In this document: in pieces, positions 1-7,784 of the stretch
How the letters are laid out: each line of letters begins with the position of its first letter
How positions within the stretch are numbered: position 1 is the stretch's first letter
Source of the DNA: Nitrobacter hamburgensis X14
GTDB lineage: Bacteria; Pseudomonadota; Alphaproteobacteria; Rhizobiales; Xanthobacteraceae
DNA: 64,000 bases
NCBI RefSeq assembly: GCF_000013885.1
Contig: NC_007964.1
Location: 1,288,001-1,352,000, forward strand
Reading direction: 5' to 3'
Program-made: the position numbers and the translations under genes
The notes under the pieces: model-generated
The model's input: the letters and a program-made list of their open reading frames with translations, nothing else
Database searches by the model: none
What the model was told of the DNA's origin: nothing

Positions 1-1847
1 AGGTCGGCGTCGGTCAGGATCGGCTGCCGCACCTCGAGCCGCTTGGTAGAGGCGAGACCCTCGAGGTCGAACAGGTTCGGCCGCGGTCCGATGATCGAGA
101 CCAGGCTCATCACCAGCTCTTCACGAATGGGATCGATCGGCGGGTTGGTGACCTGCGCAAAATTCTGTTTGAAGTAGGTGAAGAGCTGCTTCGGACGGTT
201 CGACAGCGCCGAGATCGGCGTATCGTTGCCCATCGAGCCCGAGGCTTCCTCGCCGGTGGACGCCATCGGCCTCATCAGGATGTTGATGTCTTCCTGCGAA
301 TAGCCGAATGCCTGCTGACGATCCAGCAACGGCAGGTTCGAGCGTGTGGCCCTGGCGGCCGCATCCGGCAGGTTCTCGACCTGGATCTGGGTGCGGCCGA
401 GCCATTCGCGATAGGGATTGCTGTTCGCCAGCGTGGCCTTGATCTCGTCGTCGGGAATGAGGCGCCCCTCATCGAGATCGACCAGCAGCATCTTGCCGGG
501 CTGCAATCGCCACTTGGTGATGATCTGGTCTTCCGGAATCTTGAGCACGCCCATCTCGGACGCCATCACGATGCGATCGTCGCTGGTGACGAGATAGCGC
601 GCCGGCCGCAGCCCGTTGCGGTCGAGCGTGGCGCCGATCTGGCGGCCGTCGGTGAACGCGATCGACGCCGGACCGTCCCACGGCTCCATCAGCGCCGCGT
701 GATACTCGTAGAAGGCGCGGCGCGGTTCGTCCATCAAGGGATTGCCCGCCCATGCTTCGGGGATCATCATCATGACCGCGTGCGCGAGCGAATAACCGCC
801 CTGCACCAGGAATTCGAGACTGTTGTCGAAGCAGGCAGTGTCGGACTGGCCTTCATAGGAGATCGGCCACAGCCGGCTGATGTCCTTGCCGTACAGCTCC
901 GAATGCACCGACGCTTGCCGTGCCGCCATCCAGTTGACGTTGCCGCGCAGCGTGTTGATCTCGCCGTTGTGCGCGATCATGCGATAGGGGTGGGCCAGCG
1001 ACCAGGTCGGGAAGGTGTTGGTGGAGAAGCGCTGATGCACCAGCGCCAGCGCCGACTCGAAATCCGGTTCGTGCAGGTCGGGATAGTAGCTGCCGAGTTG
1101 GTCGGCGAGAAACATACCCTTGTAGATCACGGTGCGGCACGACATCGACACCGGATAATAGCCGGATAGGCCGCGCTCGCGGCGCTGGAAGATCGCATGC
1201 GAGATCGACTTGCGCAGCATATAGAGTTGCCGCTCGAACTCGTCGTCGGTCCTGGCCGTGCCGTTGCGGCCGATGAACACCTGCATGTTGGCGGGTTCGG
1301 TCGGCTTGACGGTTTCGCCGAGCGAGGAGTTATCCGTCGGCACCTCGCGCCAGCCGAGCAGGGTCAGGCCGTCGGCCTTGATCTGGTCGGCGATGATGCT
1401 CCGGATGACTTCGCGCCAGGCGGTCTCGCGCGGCATGAACAGCGCGCCGACGGCGTATTCGCCGGGCCTTGGCAGCGTGAAGCCAAGCTCCTTCGCCTTG
1501 CGCGCAAAAAAAACGTGCGGAATCTGCACCAGAATGCCCGCGCCGTCGCCGGCGCGCGGATCGGCGCCGACCGCACCACGATGTTCGAGGTTGCAGAGAA
1601 TGCTGATCGCGTCGGAGACGATCTGATGGGACTTTTTGCCCTTGATGTTGGCGATGAAACCGACGCCGCAGGAATCCTTTTCCTGGCTGAGGTCGTAGAG
1701 GCCTTCCGCCGGCGGACGCCAAGTATGTTCGTGAAGCGCATGTTCGTGACCTGTATGCTCATGCGCGTGTTCAAGCGGTTTCGTGACCGAAGCCGCTGTC
1801 AGTGATTCCAGCCCTATGTTCTCCCGCTCGAACGATGGCCCGCTCAT
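1..1847 (-). CDS. gltB: Glutamate synthase (NADPH) large chain, N-terminal part
   Basis: Large subunit of GOGAT, which makes two glutamates from glutamine and 2-oxoglutarate in ammonium assimilation. The frame is open from an ATG at 1847 to the left edge, about 615 codons of a protein normally near 1550 residues, so the 3' part lies outside. It reads as the class-II glutamine amidotransferase domain. The expected nucleophile is Cys60 in DSCGVGF, which becomes the mature N-terminus after propeptide removal. Further family landmarks are HQRFSTNTFPTW, NGEINT, the DRNGLRP segment and, near the edge, the central-domain start. The 59-residue propeptide is long and carries a His-rich stretch (HAHEHTGHEHALHEH). 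Identification is secure; processing is inferred from the family. Confidence 0.95.
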   Translation of the reverse strand, partial: MSGPSFERENIGLESLTAASVTKPLEHAHEHTGHEHALHEHTWRPPAEGLYDLSQEKDSCGVGFIANIKGKKSHQIVSDAISILCNLEHRGAVGADPRAGDGAGILVQIPHVFFARKAKELGFTLPRPGEYAVGALFMPRETAWREVIRSIIADQIKADGLTLLGWREVPTDNSSLGETVKPTEPANMQVFIGRNGTARTDDEFERQLYMLRKSISHAIFQRRERGLSGYYPVSMSCRTVIYKGMFLADQLGSYYPDLHEPDFESALALVHQRFSTNTFPTWSLAHPYRMIAHNGEINTLRGNVNWMAARQASVHSELYGKDISRLWPISYEGQSDTACFDNSLEFLVQGGYSLAHAVMMMIPEAWAGNPLMDEPRRAFYEYHAALMEPWDGPASIAFTDGRQIGATLDRNGLRPARYLVTSDDRIVMASEMGVLKIPEDQIITKWRLQPGKMLLVDLDEGRLIPDDEIKATLANSNPYREWLGRTQIQVENLPDAAARATRSNLPLLDRQQAFGYSQEDINILMRPMASTGEEASGSMGNDTPISALSNRPKQLFTYFKQNFAQVTNPPIDPIREELVMSLVSIIGPRPNLFDLEGLASTKRLEVRQPILTDAD

Positions 1848-2406
1848 CTTGGTCCAGTACCCTTTCCCGGCCGGGATCTGGCGTCCCGAAACGTAATCCG
1901 CATCTTTGGCACCTCGGACGTTCGCAGCGCCCCTATGCAACCCTGGAGCCACCACTCGTACGTCGCGAGCCGAAGTTTTGAGGATTCAAACCAGGCGCCC
2001 AACGTCCCCGACGGACAACCGGCTTGCCGGGTCCATATCCGGGCGTCGGACGTCCGCATTTCGTGACAAGATCTCATGCCAAGCTGACTGTCGAAATTAA
2101 GACAGCCTTGCTGTCCTAACCGTGACACTGCCAAATTTTTCTCTATCACACAAGCGTCTGGGAGTCCCTGATTGCTTGGAAGTGACGCCCCAAGGCGCGG
2201 TAGGGGCAGCGCCCCGGATTTGGAGCAAATACCCCCGATTACCCACCTCGGTGCAGGAGAAGCCGGCCGGTACGGAGTCGGCGCCTGTCGCGCTTGTTCC
2301 GGGAATAGCTGACCGTTTGGCGGTTGCCATAGGTGCAATCCTTGTTGTCGTCCCCGCGCGCGGGGACGACTCGGGACTCGCCCGGTTGGACGCCATTCAA
2401 AACAAA
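1848..2406. other. Intergenic region without a supported gene
   Basis: About 560 bases between gltB and the hsp20 terminator. Open frames exist on both strands but show no recognisable domain and overlap one another. The gltB promoter must lie in the part nearest 1850; I could not pick convincing -35/-10 boxes. Confidence 0.5.
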
Positions 2407-2431
2407 AGCGCCCCGGCAAAACCGGGGCGCT
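2407..2431 (-). terminator. Rho-independent terminator after hsp20
   Basis: Perfect 10-bp stem AGCGCCCCGG/CCGGGGCGCT with a five-base loop. On the minus strand it is followed by the T-rich TTTTGTTTT, and it lies about 35 bases past the hsp20 stop, so it should end that transcript. Confidence 0.85.
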
Positions 2432-2466
2432 TCCGCATCCGACAACCGTAATTGTCGAAATCTGGA

Positions 2467-2928
2467 TCAGGCGGCTGCCCTCTCGACCACCGGCGCGGAG
2501 GGCGCGCTAGCCGCGATTGGAATGCTGCGGGGCTTCTTGGCTTCCGGAATCTCGCGGACGAGATCGACGTGGAGCAGGCCGTTTTCGAGCGAGGCGCTCT
2601 TCACCTGCACGAAGTCGGCGAGCTGGAAGGCGCGTTCGAAGGCGCGGGCCGCAATGCCGCGATACAGCACCTCGGGCTTGTCCTTGCCATTCTCGTTGGC
2701 GACCTTTTCGCCCTTGATCGTCAGCGTGTTTTCTTTCGCGACAATGGAGAGCTCGTCCTGGGCGAAGCCGGAAACGGCGACGCTGATACGATACGCGTTC
2801 TCGCCGGTGCGTTCGATGTTGTAGGGCGGATAGCCCGGCGCATCGCCGTTGGCCTGGTCAAGCAGGTTGAAGAGGCGATCGAAGCCGACGGTGGAACGAT
2901 AAAACGGGGTGAGGTCGAAAGTACGCAT
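2467..2928 (-). CDS. Small heat shock protein, Hsp20/alpha-crystallin family
   Basis: ATP-independent holdase chaperone of 153 residues, the usual size for rhizobial class A small Hsps. The N-terminus (TFDLTPFYRSTVGFDRLFNLL) matches IbpA/HspA-type proteins. The alpha-crystallin domain runs from about residue 36 to 125 and includes the NIERTGENAYRISVAVSGF start, an LTIKGEK strand and the RAFERAFQLADFV segment. The C-terminal tail holds an I-P-I motif (RSIPIAA) used for oligomer contacts, followed by an Ala/Pro-rich end. The start ATG sits behind a GGAGG ribosome site that is sequestered in a ROSE-like hairpin (separate entry), so translation is probably temperature-controlled. The gene is monocistronic with its own terminator. 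Confidence 0.93.
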   Translation of the reverse strand: MRTFDLTPFYRSTVGFDRLFNLLDQANGDAPGYPPYNIERTGENAYRISVAVSGFAQDELSIVAKENTLTIKGEKVANENGKDKPEVLYRGIAARAFERAFQLADFVQVKSASLENGLLHVDLVREIPEAKKPRSIPIAASAPSAPVVERAAA

Positions 2929-3040
2929 AGGTCAGTCCTCCATTGAGCGACATTGAGTGGACCCGCCCGCCAATCGGGCCGGGCTTTCGTCTGTGTGCAT
3001 CCTGATGTTCCGGTTCCGGAAACACTGGTAGCGGCCTGCA
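2929..3040 (-). promoter_or_regulatory. ROSE-like RNA thermometer in the hsp20 leader
   Basis: The hsp20 leader ends in GUCGCUCAAUGGAGGAC (2951 to 2935, minus strand). GUC-CUC pairs with GAGGAC to give six base pairs with one unpaired G opposite the Shine-Dalgarno and an AAUG loop. That is the signature of ROSE elements (conserved U(U/C)GCU facing the SD), known from Bradyrhizobium small Hsp genes. A GC-rich hairpin (CCCGGCCCG...CGGGCGGG) lies upstream, as expected for the multi-stem ROSE leader. The pairing is seen in the sequence; the thermosensor role is inferred from the family. Confidence 0.8.
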
Positions 3041-3074
3041 CTGAGATGATATGGGAAGAACTCCAGACGCCTTC

Positions 3075-3117
3075 AAGAGGCGGGACGCGCTTGCTTTTTT
3101 GACGTTCCCGCCCTCTT
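3075..3117 (+). terminator. Hairpin followed by a T-run, unassigned
   Basis: Imperfect inverted repeat AAGAGGCGGGACG / CGTTCCCGCCCTCTT with a 15-base loop, then GTTTTTC. It has the form of a plus-strand terminator, but no plus-strand gene lies upstream; it sits just before the hydrolase start. It could end transcription entering from the divergent hsp20 region, or mark a small RNA. Confidence 0.4.
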
Positions 3118-3151
3118 GTTTTTCAGGGCTTTTCCTCCAGCCGGTCCGGTC

Positions 3152-4096
3152 ATGAGGCTTGTTTCGATCCCCGCAAATCCGGTTCCGGACGATTACGTCA
3201 GCGGCACCGTCAGGACCTCCGACGGGGTCGATCTGCGCTTTGCGCGCTGGGCGCCGCCGCCGGGGCGAAAGGGGACGGTCTGCGTGTTTACCGGGCGCGG
3301 CGAGCAGATCGAAAAATACTTCGAGACCGTGTGCGACCTGCGAGACCGCGGTTTTGCAGTGGCGATGATCGACTGGCGGGGGCAGGGGCACTCGGCGCGG
3401 CAGTCGTACGATCCGCGCAAGGGTTACGTGCGCCGTTTCTCCGATTACGAGATCGACGTCCGGTCCTTTGTGGAGCAGGTGGTGCTGCCGGATTGTCCGC
3501 CGCCGTACTTCGCGCTGGCGCATTCGATGGGAGGCGCGGTGCTTCTGCGGGTGGCGCACGCCGGCCAGCGCTGGTTTGATCGTATCGTGCTGTCGGCGCC
3601 GATGATCGATCTGCCGGGACATACCACCTCGTTTCCGGCGCGCGCGCTGTTGCGCGCGATGCGGCTGTTCGGACAGGGCGGTCGCTACGTTCCCGGCGGC
3701 GGCGACCAACTCACCGGCGTCGCCGATTTCATCGACAATCCCCTCACCAGCGACCCCGTCCGGTTCGCCCGCAACGTCGCGATCCTCGAGGAAGATCCGA
3801 CGCTCGGAATCGCCTCACCGACGGTGGCGTGGGCCGATACCGCTTTCCGGGCGATGCATGAATTTCGCGCCGTGAATTATCCGTCGAAGATTCGCCAGCC
3901 GCTGCTGCTGATCGCGGCCGGCGACGATACCATCGTCTCCACCCCGGCGGTCGAGGAGTTCGCCTATCATCTGCGCTGCGGCGCGCACCTCGTCATCGCC
4001 GGATCGAAGCACGAGATCCTGCAGGAACAGGATCGATACCGCGGCCAGTTCTGGGCAGCGTTCGACGCCTTCGTGCCGGGGACGCCGCTGTTCTAG
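3152..4096 (+). CDS. Alpha/beta hydrolase, lysophospholipase/monoacylglycerol lipase-like
   Basis: Serine hydrolase of the PldB/monoacylglycerol-lipase type (Hydrolase_4), 314 residues from the ATG at 3152. A TTG start 36 bases earlier is possible but lies inside a hairpin. The fold is marked by VFTGRGEQIEKY near the oxyanion hole, the DWRGQGHS segment, the nucleophile elbow AHSMGG (Ala replaces the more usual Gly), the acid in AAGDDTIV and the final His in GSKHEI, in the expected order. There is no signal peptide, so it is probably cytoplasmic or peripheral. The substrate cannot be told from sequence; lysophospholipids or monoacylglycerols are the family guess. Confidence 0.85.
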   Translation: MRLVSIPANPVPDDYVSGTVRTSDGVDLRFARWAPPPGRKGTVCVFTGRGEQIEKYFETVCDLRDRGFAVAMIDWRGQGHSARQSYDPRKGYVRRFSDYEIDVRSFVEQVVLPDCPPPYFALAHSMGGAVLLRVAHAGQRWFDRIVLSAPMIDLPGHTTSFPARALLRAMRLFGQGGRYVPGGGDQLTGVADFIDNPLTSDPVRFARNVAILEEDPTLGIASPTVAWADTAFRAMHEFRAVNYPSKIRQPLLLIAAGDDTIVSTPAVEEFAYHLRCGAHLVIAGSKHEILQEQDRYRGQFWAAFDAFVPGTPLF

Positions 4097-4119
4097 GGCC
4101 GGGCTTGCGCGGGCCTGGA

Positions 4120-4217
4120 GCGTTTTCGAGCGAAGCGGATACCGGTTCGCGTGAAGAAAACGCGTCAGATCAAAATCATAGAGCCCGCTTCTGATTTCAT
4201 CAGAAGCGAAAAGGCTC
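4120..4217. repeat. Intergenic palindromic repeat unit
   Basis: Two adjacent inverted structures between the convergent hydrolase and hisN genes. The first is bounded by GCGTTTTC and GAAAACGC (4120-4163). The second is a hairpin with outer GAGCC/GGCTC and inner CGCTTCTGAT/ATCAGAAGCG around TTC (4181-4217), abutting the hisN stop. From memory, sequences of the first type recur between genes in Bradyrhizobium and Rhodopseudomonas genomes. The second probably also terminates hisN. Confidence 0.6.
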
Positions 4218-4999
4218 TAACGATTCAGCAGCTTGAGCGCGGCCTCGTGCACGCGCGGGTCGCCGGCGGCGACGATGCGGCCACCGCCCTGCGCGGGCTC
4301 GCCCTCCCATGTTGTGATCACGCCACCCGCTCCGCTGACGATCGGAATCAATGCGGCAATGTCATAGGGTTTCAGTTCCGTCTCGATGACGAGATCGAGA
4401 TGGCCCGCGGCCAGCATGCAGTAGGAATAGCAGTCGCCGCCATAGCGCGTCAGCCGTACCTCGGCCTCGACCTGGCCGAAGGCTGCGCGGTCGTCGGAAT
4501 TCATCAATAGCGGGCTGGTCGTGAACGATGTCGCCTCGTTCAGCGACGCGCACCGGCGCACCGCGAGCTTGCGCACACTCGACGGGCCACGATAGCTCGC
4601 GGAGCCGTTGTCGCCGCTGAACCGCTCGCCGATGTAGGGCTGGTGCATCATGCCGTACACCGGCATGCCGCGATGAAGTAACGCGATCAGCGTGCCCCAG
4701 ATCGGAAAGCCGGCGATGAAGGATTTTGTGCCGTCGATCGGATCCAGCATCCAGACATATTCGGCGTCTTCGTTCTGGTTGCCGAATTCCTCGCCGACGA
4801 TGCCGTGTTGCGGAAAACTCGCCTTGATCATCCGGCGCATCACCGCCTCGGCTGCCCGGTCCGCCTCCGTGACCGGATCGAAACCGCTGACGCACTTGTT
4901 TTCGACGCCGAGAAGAGACGTTCTGAAGAACGGCAGGATGGTTTCGCCCGAGGCCGTCGCGAGACGATCTATGAAGGCGGTAAAATCGATCACCGTCAC
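4217..4999 (-). CDS. hisN: Inositol-monophosphatase-family phosphatase, probable histidinol-phosphatase
   Basis: Mg-dependent phosphatase of the IMPase superfamily, 260 residues. Metal-site motifs are in order: the GEEFG segment, WMLDPIDGTKSFIAGFP (D-P-I-D-G-T), and the C-terminal KPYDIAALIPIVSGAGG. In Rhizobiales this subgroup usually carries out the histidinol-phosphate step of histidine synthesis; inositol-1-phosphate or another sugar phosphate is the alternative. The start is taken as GTG at 4999 because GGAGAGG lies about 8 bases upstream and family members begin at this point; an ATG at 5044 would add 15 unusual residues. The gene converges with the hydrolase and appears monocistronic. 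Confidence 0.85.
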   Translation of the reverse strand: MTVIDFTAFIDRLATASGETILPFFRTSLLGVENKCVSGFDPVTEADRAAEAVMRRMIKASFPQHGIVGEEFGNQNEDAEYVWMLDPIDGTKSFIAGFPIWGTLIALLHRGMPVYGMMHQPYIGERFSGDNGSASYRGPSSVRKLAVRRCASLNEATSFTTSPLLMNSDDRAAFGQVEAEVRLTRYGGDCYSYCMLAAGHLDLVIETELKPYDIAALIPIVSGAGGVITTWEGEPAQGGGRIVAAGDPRVHEAALKLLNR

Positions 5000-5416
5000 G
5001 GCTTCTACCTCTCCGGGCGGCGGTTGCACTGCGCGCGCGCCCAAGCTGAACGCCTCCTATACATGCCCAGATCGGAGGCCGCACCGTCTGCAATTCCATT
5101 GCGGAGCAGTTATCCCGCGTTCGAATCGTTCGTCCGTGGGTGCGGGATGTGATTACAAATGCAATCACCAGACCGGAAATCGCGGCCTCAAGCATTGCGG
5201 CCGGATCGTGACGATCATGCCGGAATCTGCTTAAATAACTGTTATCATTGAATAATCAAGTTTTTCGCGCTCACGCTCAGAGAAATGAAATTATACATAA
5301 TTCTGAAAGAGATCGTCCGAAACCCCTTGCATTTTGTGCAGCGCGGTCTCATATTGCTGCAGTGCGGTAGCTATTGCGCTATCGCTGCCCTCCTTGGGCG
5401 TTTCCTCCCTAGACTT

Positions 5417-5442
5417 GGGCCGCTTGTTTTGACGAGCGGCCC
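5417..5442 (+). terminator. Hairpin with T-run, candidate small-RNA terminator
   Basis: GGGCCGCT/AGCGGCCC stem with a ten-base loop followed by TTTTTCTTTT, a strong intrinsic terminator on the plus strand. No plus-strand protein gene precedes it; the interval 5230-5416 could hold a small RNA. On the minus strand the same interval contains a short open frame ending in QNYV at 5291 without a good start. Confidence 0.55.
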
Positions 5443-5535
5443 TTTTTCTTTTCCGTCCCGTTTCAGATTCGGAGGTTCGTTTGTCGATCCGCCGGGCGGC
5501 GAACGTCTGAACCGCTGCATGAGCGGCCGACGATT

Positions 5536-6423
5536 TTACTCTGCGGCGGACCGGAACGTCCCGAGATCGCCGAGCGGGATGGCGGCAAGTGCGTCGGCGA
5601 GCGTCGTGAAATCCGTTGCAACCTGCCGGAAGCGCGGGCCGCGCTCGCGCCGCCGTTCGTTCATGTAGACCGCGCGGTTGAGTTCGAGCTGAACCGCGTG
5701 CAGTCCGCTGGCCGGATTGCCGTAATGTTCGGTGATGAACCCGCCGGCATAGGGTTTGTTGCGTGCGACCGAATAGCCGAGGCCGCTCATCACGTCCTCG
5801 ATGATGTTCGGAAGCAATGGCGCGCAACTGGTGTCATAGCGATCGCCGATCACGATATCCGGCCGCCTCGGTTCGTCGTGCGAGATGCCGGCCGACGGCA
5901 TCGAGTGGCAATCCATAATGATAGCCGTCCCGAACGTCTGATGCGCCTTGTGAATCAGCCGGCGCAGCGCGCGGTGATAGGGTTTGTAGAGCAACTCGAT
6001 CCTGCCGAGCGCGTCGTCCACGCTGAGGCGCTCGCGATAGATCTCCTGGCCGTCGCCGACCACGCGCGGAATGGTGCCGAGGCCGCCCGCGACCCGCATC
6101 GATCGCGTATTGGCGAAGCTCGGCAACCGTCCGGTGAACATCCGGGGATCGAGCTCGTAAGGTTCGCGGTTTACATCGACGTAGCAGCGGGGAAAGTTGA
6201 CCCGCACCACCGGAAAGCCGGCGTCGGCCAAGCCGCCGATCAGTTCGTCCATGAACGAATCTTCGGACCGGCGCAGGCTGGCCAGATCGATTCGCGACGC
6301 GGCCAGGAATTGCTCCGGATAGACCGAGCCGGAATGCGGGGAATTAAAGATGATGGGAGACCGCCATATCGCCGGCTCCGCGATCTCGAAAGGGGGCGGC
6401 TGGTCGCCGTCAAACTGGGTCAT
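5536..6423 (-). CDS. N-formylglutamate amidohydrolase family protein
   Basis: Zinc hydrolase of the HutG-type FGase family (295 residues from ATG 6423; an upstream ATG at 6513 would add a 30-residue tail unlike the family). Metal and catalytic landmarks are IIFNSPHSGSVYPE near the N-terminus, a RSEDSF segment, the VNREPYELDPRMF stretch, IIMDCHSMPS and the C-terminal ELNRAVYMNE. The named activity splits N-formyl-L-glutamate into formate and glutamate at the end of histidine degradation, but no other hut gene is nearby, so the physiological substrate is open. It is divergent from cpdR, an arrangement I recall from other alphaproteobacteria. Confidence 0.87.
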   Translation of the reverse strand: MTQFDGDQPPPFEIAEPAIWRSPIIFNSPHSGSVYPEQFLAASRIDLASLRRSEDSFMDELIGGLADAGFPVVRVNFPRCYVDVNREPYELDPRMFTGRLPSFANTRSMRVAGGLGTIPRVVGDGQEIYRERLSVDDALGRIELLYKPYHRALRRLIHKAHQTFGTAIIMDCHSMPSAGISHDEPRRPDIVIGDRYDTSCAPLLPNIIEDVMSGLGYSVARNKPYAGGFITEHYGNPASGLHAVQLELNRAVYMNERRRERGPRFRQVATDFTTLADALAAIPLGDLGTFRSAAE

Positions 6424-6607
6424 CGCCGGGCGTCGTCCCTGAAATTGCGCCGCCGCCTGCCGAACGTCGTCTGGACAGACGTTTGAGCTTGCATTGTCGA
6501 TAATCGCAGCCATTCTGCCAAGCCAAAGTTCGCCTTCACCCCAAATTTACCACCATCAGGCTTAGTGGGGCGACTGCTCCTCCAAGCCGGGCCCCGACAC
6601 CATCACC

Positions 6608-6967
6608 ATGCACAAAATCCTCCTCGCCGAAGACGACAACGACATGCGCCGATTTCTGGTCAAGGCGCTGGAAAACGCCGGTTTCAAGGTCTCATCCTAT
6701 GATAACGGCCTGTCAGCCTATCAGAGACTGCGCGAGGAGCCATTTGAAATGCTTCTCACGGATATCGTGATGCCGGAAATGGACGGGATCGAGCTGGCGC
6801 GTCGCGCTTCGGAGCTCGACCCCGACATCAAGATCATGTTTATCACCGGCTTTGCGGCCGTGGCGCTGAATTCCGATTCGGAGGCGCCCAAGAATGCCAA
6901 GGTGCTCTCCAAACCCGTTCACTTGCGGGAATTGGTCAGCGAAGTGAACAAGATGCTGGCGGCCTGA
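6608..6967 (+). CDS. cpdR: Single-domain response regulator CpdR
   Basis: A 119-residue receiver domain with no output domain. Acidic pocket AEDDND, phospho-acceptor Asp in LLTDIVMPEMDG, the conserved Thr in FITGFAA, and Lys in LSKPVHL. In alphaproteobacteria the unphosphorylated form brings ClpXP to its substrates and the cell pole, and phosphorylation by CckA-ChpT turns it off, which couples proteolysis to the cell cycle. The assignment rests on length, sequence and the neighbouring amidohydrolase gene. The gene is followed directly by tRNA-Val. Confidence 0.9.
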   Translation: MHKILLAEDDNDMRRFLVKALENAGFKVSSYDNGLSAYQRLREEPFEMLLTDIVMPEMDGIELARRASELDPDIKIMFITGFAAVALNSDSEAPKNAKVLSKPVHLRELVSEVNKMLAA

Positions 6968-7041
6968 TCCGGGTTACACTCGTCCTTGCCTGTCCGTACC
7001 GGAGCCGATATAGGACGCGGCGACCCCATGCGGAAGTTTCC

Positions 7042-7116
7042 GGGCGCGTAGCTCAGCGGGAGAGCACTACCTTGACATGGTAGGGGTCACAGGTTCGATC
7101 CCTGTCGCGCCCACCA
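7042..7116 (+). tRNA. tRNA-Val (GAC)
   Basis: Complete cloverleaf: acceptor GGGCGCG/CGCGCCC, D-arm GCTC...GAGC, anticodon stem CTACC/GGTAG around loop TTGACAT (anticodon GAC), T-arm with GTTCGATC, discriminator A and encoded CCA. It marks the boundary between core genes and the recombinase-bearing region. Confidence 0.97.
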
Positions 7117-7784
7117 CTCAGCCTACGATTTTGTCATTGTATAGAGACCGATAGGAAAGGCCCGCCGTTGGCGGGGCTTTCCGGCCCTGGTTTTGTGGGT
7201 GGCTGTCTCCGTTCGTGGATGTGTCCGTTTATCGGCCCCTGTCTCTGGTCCAAAAATTCCCGTTCCTGGCAGGGTTCCATTTAGCTCGGAATAACGGCCT
7301 GCTGCCGGGCGTCGCGCAAATCCCGGCGCGTGACACTGGCCCTGGGGATGATGTCAGCGAGTGGTCATTGTGCACGGATGGGTATTTGTTTTGGCATGAG
7401 GAGGGCTGCTCTTTTGACGCCTCGATGGCTTCGCCGGATTGCAACTGCGCCTGCGTGGTGCGGCCCGCTTTGGTAATCTGCCAAGCTTGGCGGGATACGA
7501 AGGATCGGTTCTGTGGAGAAGGCGTCGATTTTGGGATTGAGAGTCGCAAGCCGCCGAAGCGGAGCGCTGCACTCACGCGAGGACAGCATTGCGAGGTTGC
7601 GTTTGATCGTGTCGACGGTCGCTACGGCCCGTCCGGGTGCGCAGACAGTACCTTCAACACGCCAATCTGAAACGATACCAACCCAATCCCACGCAGCGTC
7701 CCCACACAGAGATGATTCGTGAGACGATAAGAACACCAGAAGTGACAGGGTTGGTAGGCGTAGCCGCCGTTCCGACGACCATAA
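7117..7784. other. Gene-poor stretch between tRNA-Val and recombinase
   Basis: Short overlapping frames on both strands with no recognisable domain. A small hairpin (cccgccgttggcgggg, 7161-7176) soon after the tRNA probably terminates its transcript. The rest reads like decayed sequence at an integration boundary. Confidence 0.5.

Noticed and set aside
699..1805. Long plus-strand frames at 699-1169 and 1197-1805
   Set aside because: They are antisense to gltB and carry no motif; the minus-strand frame is clearly glutamate synthase.
5291..5400. Short minus-strand frame ending DDLFQNYV
   Set aside because: No standard start with a ribosome site could be placed; left as part of the intergenic note.
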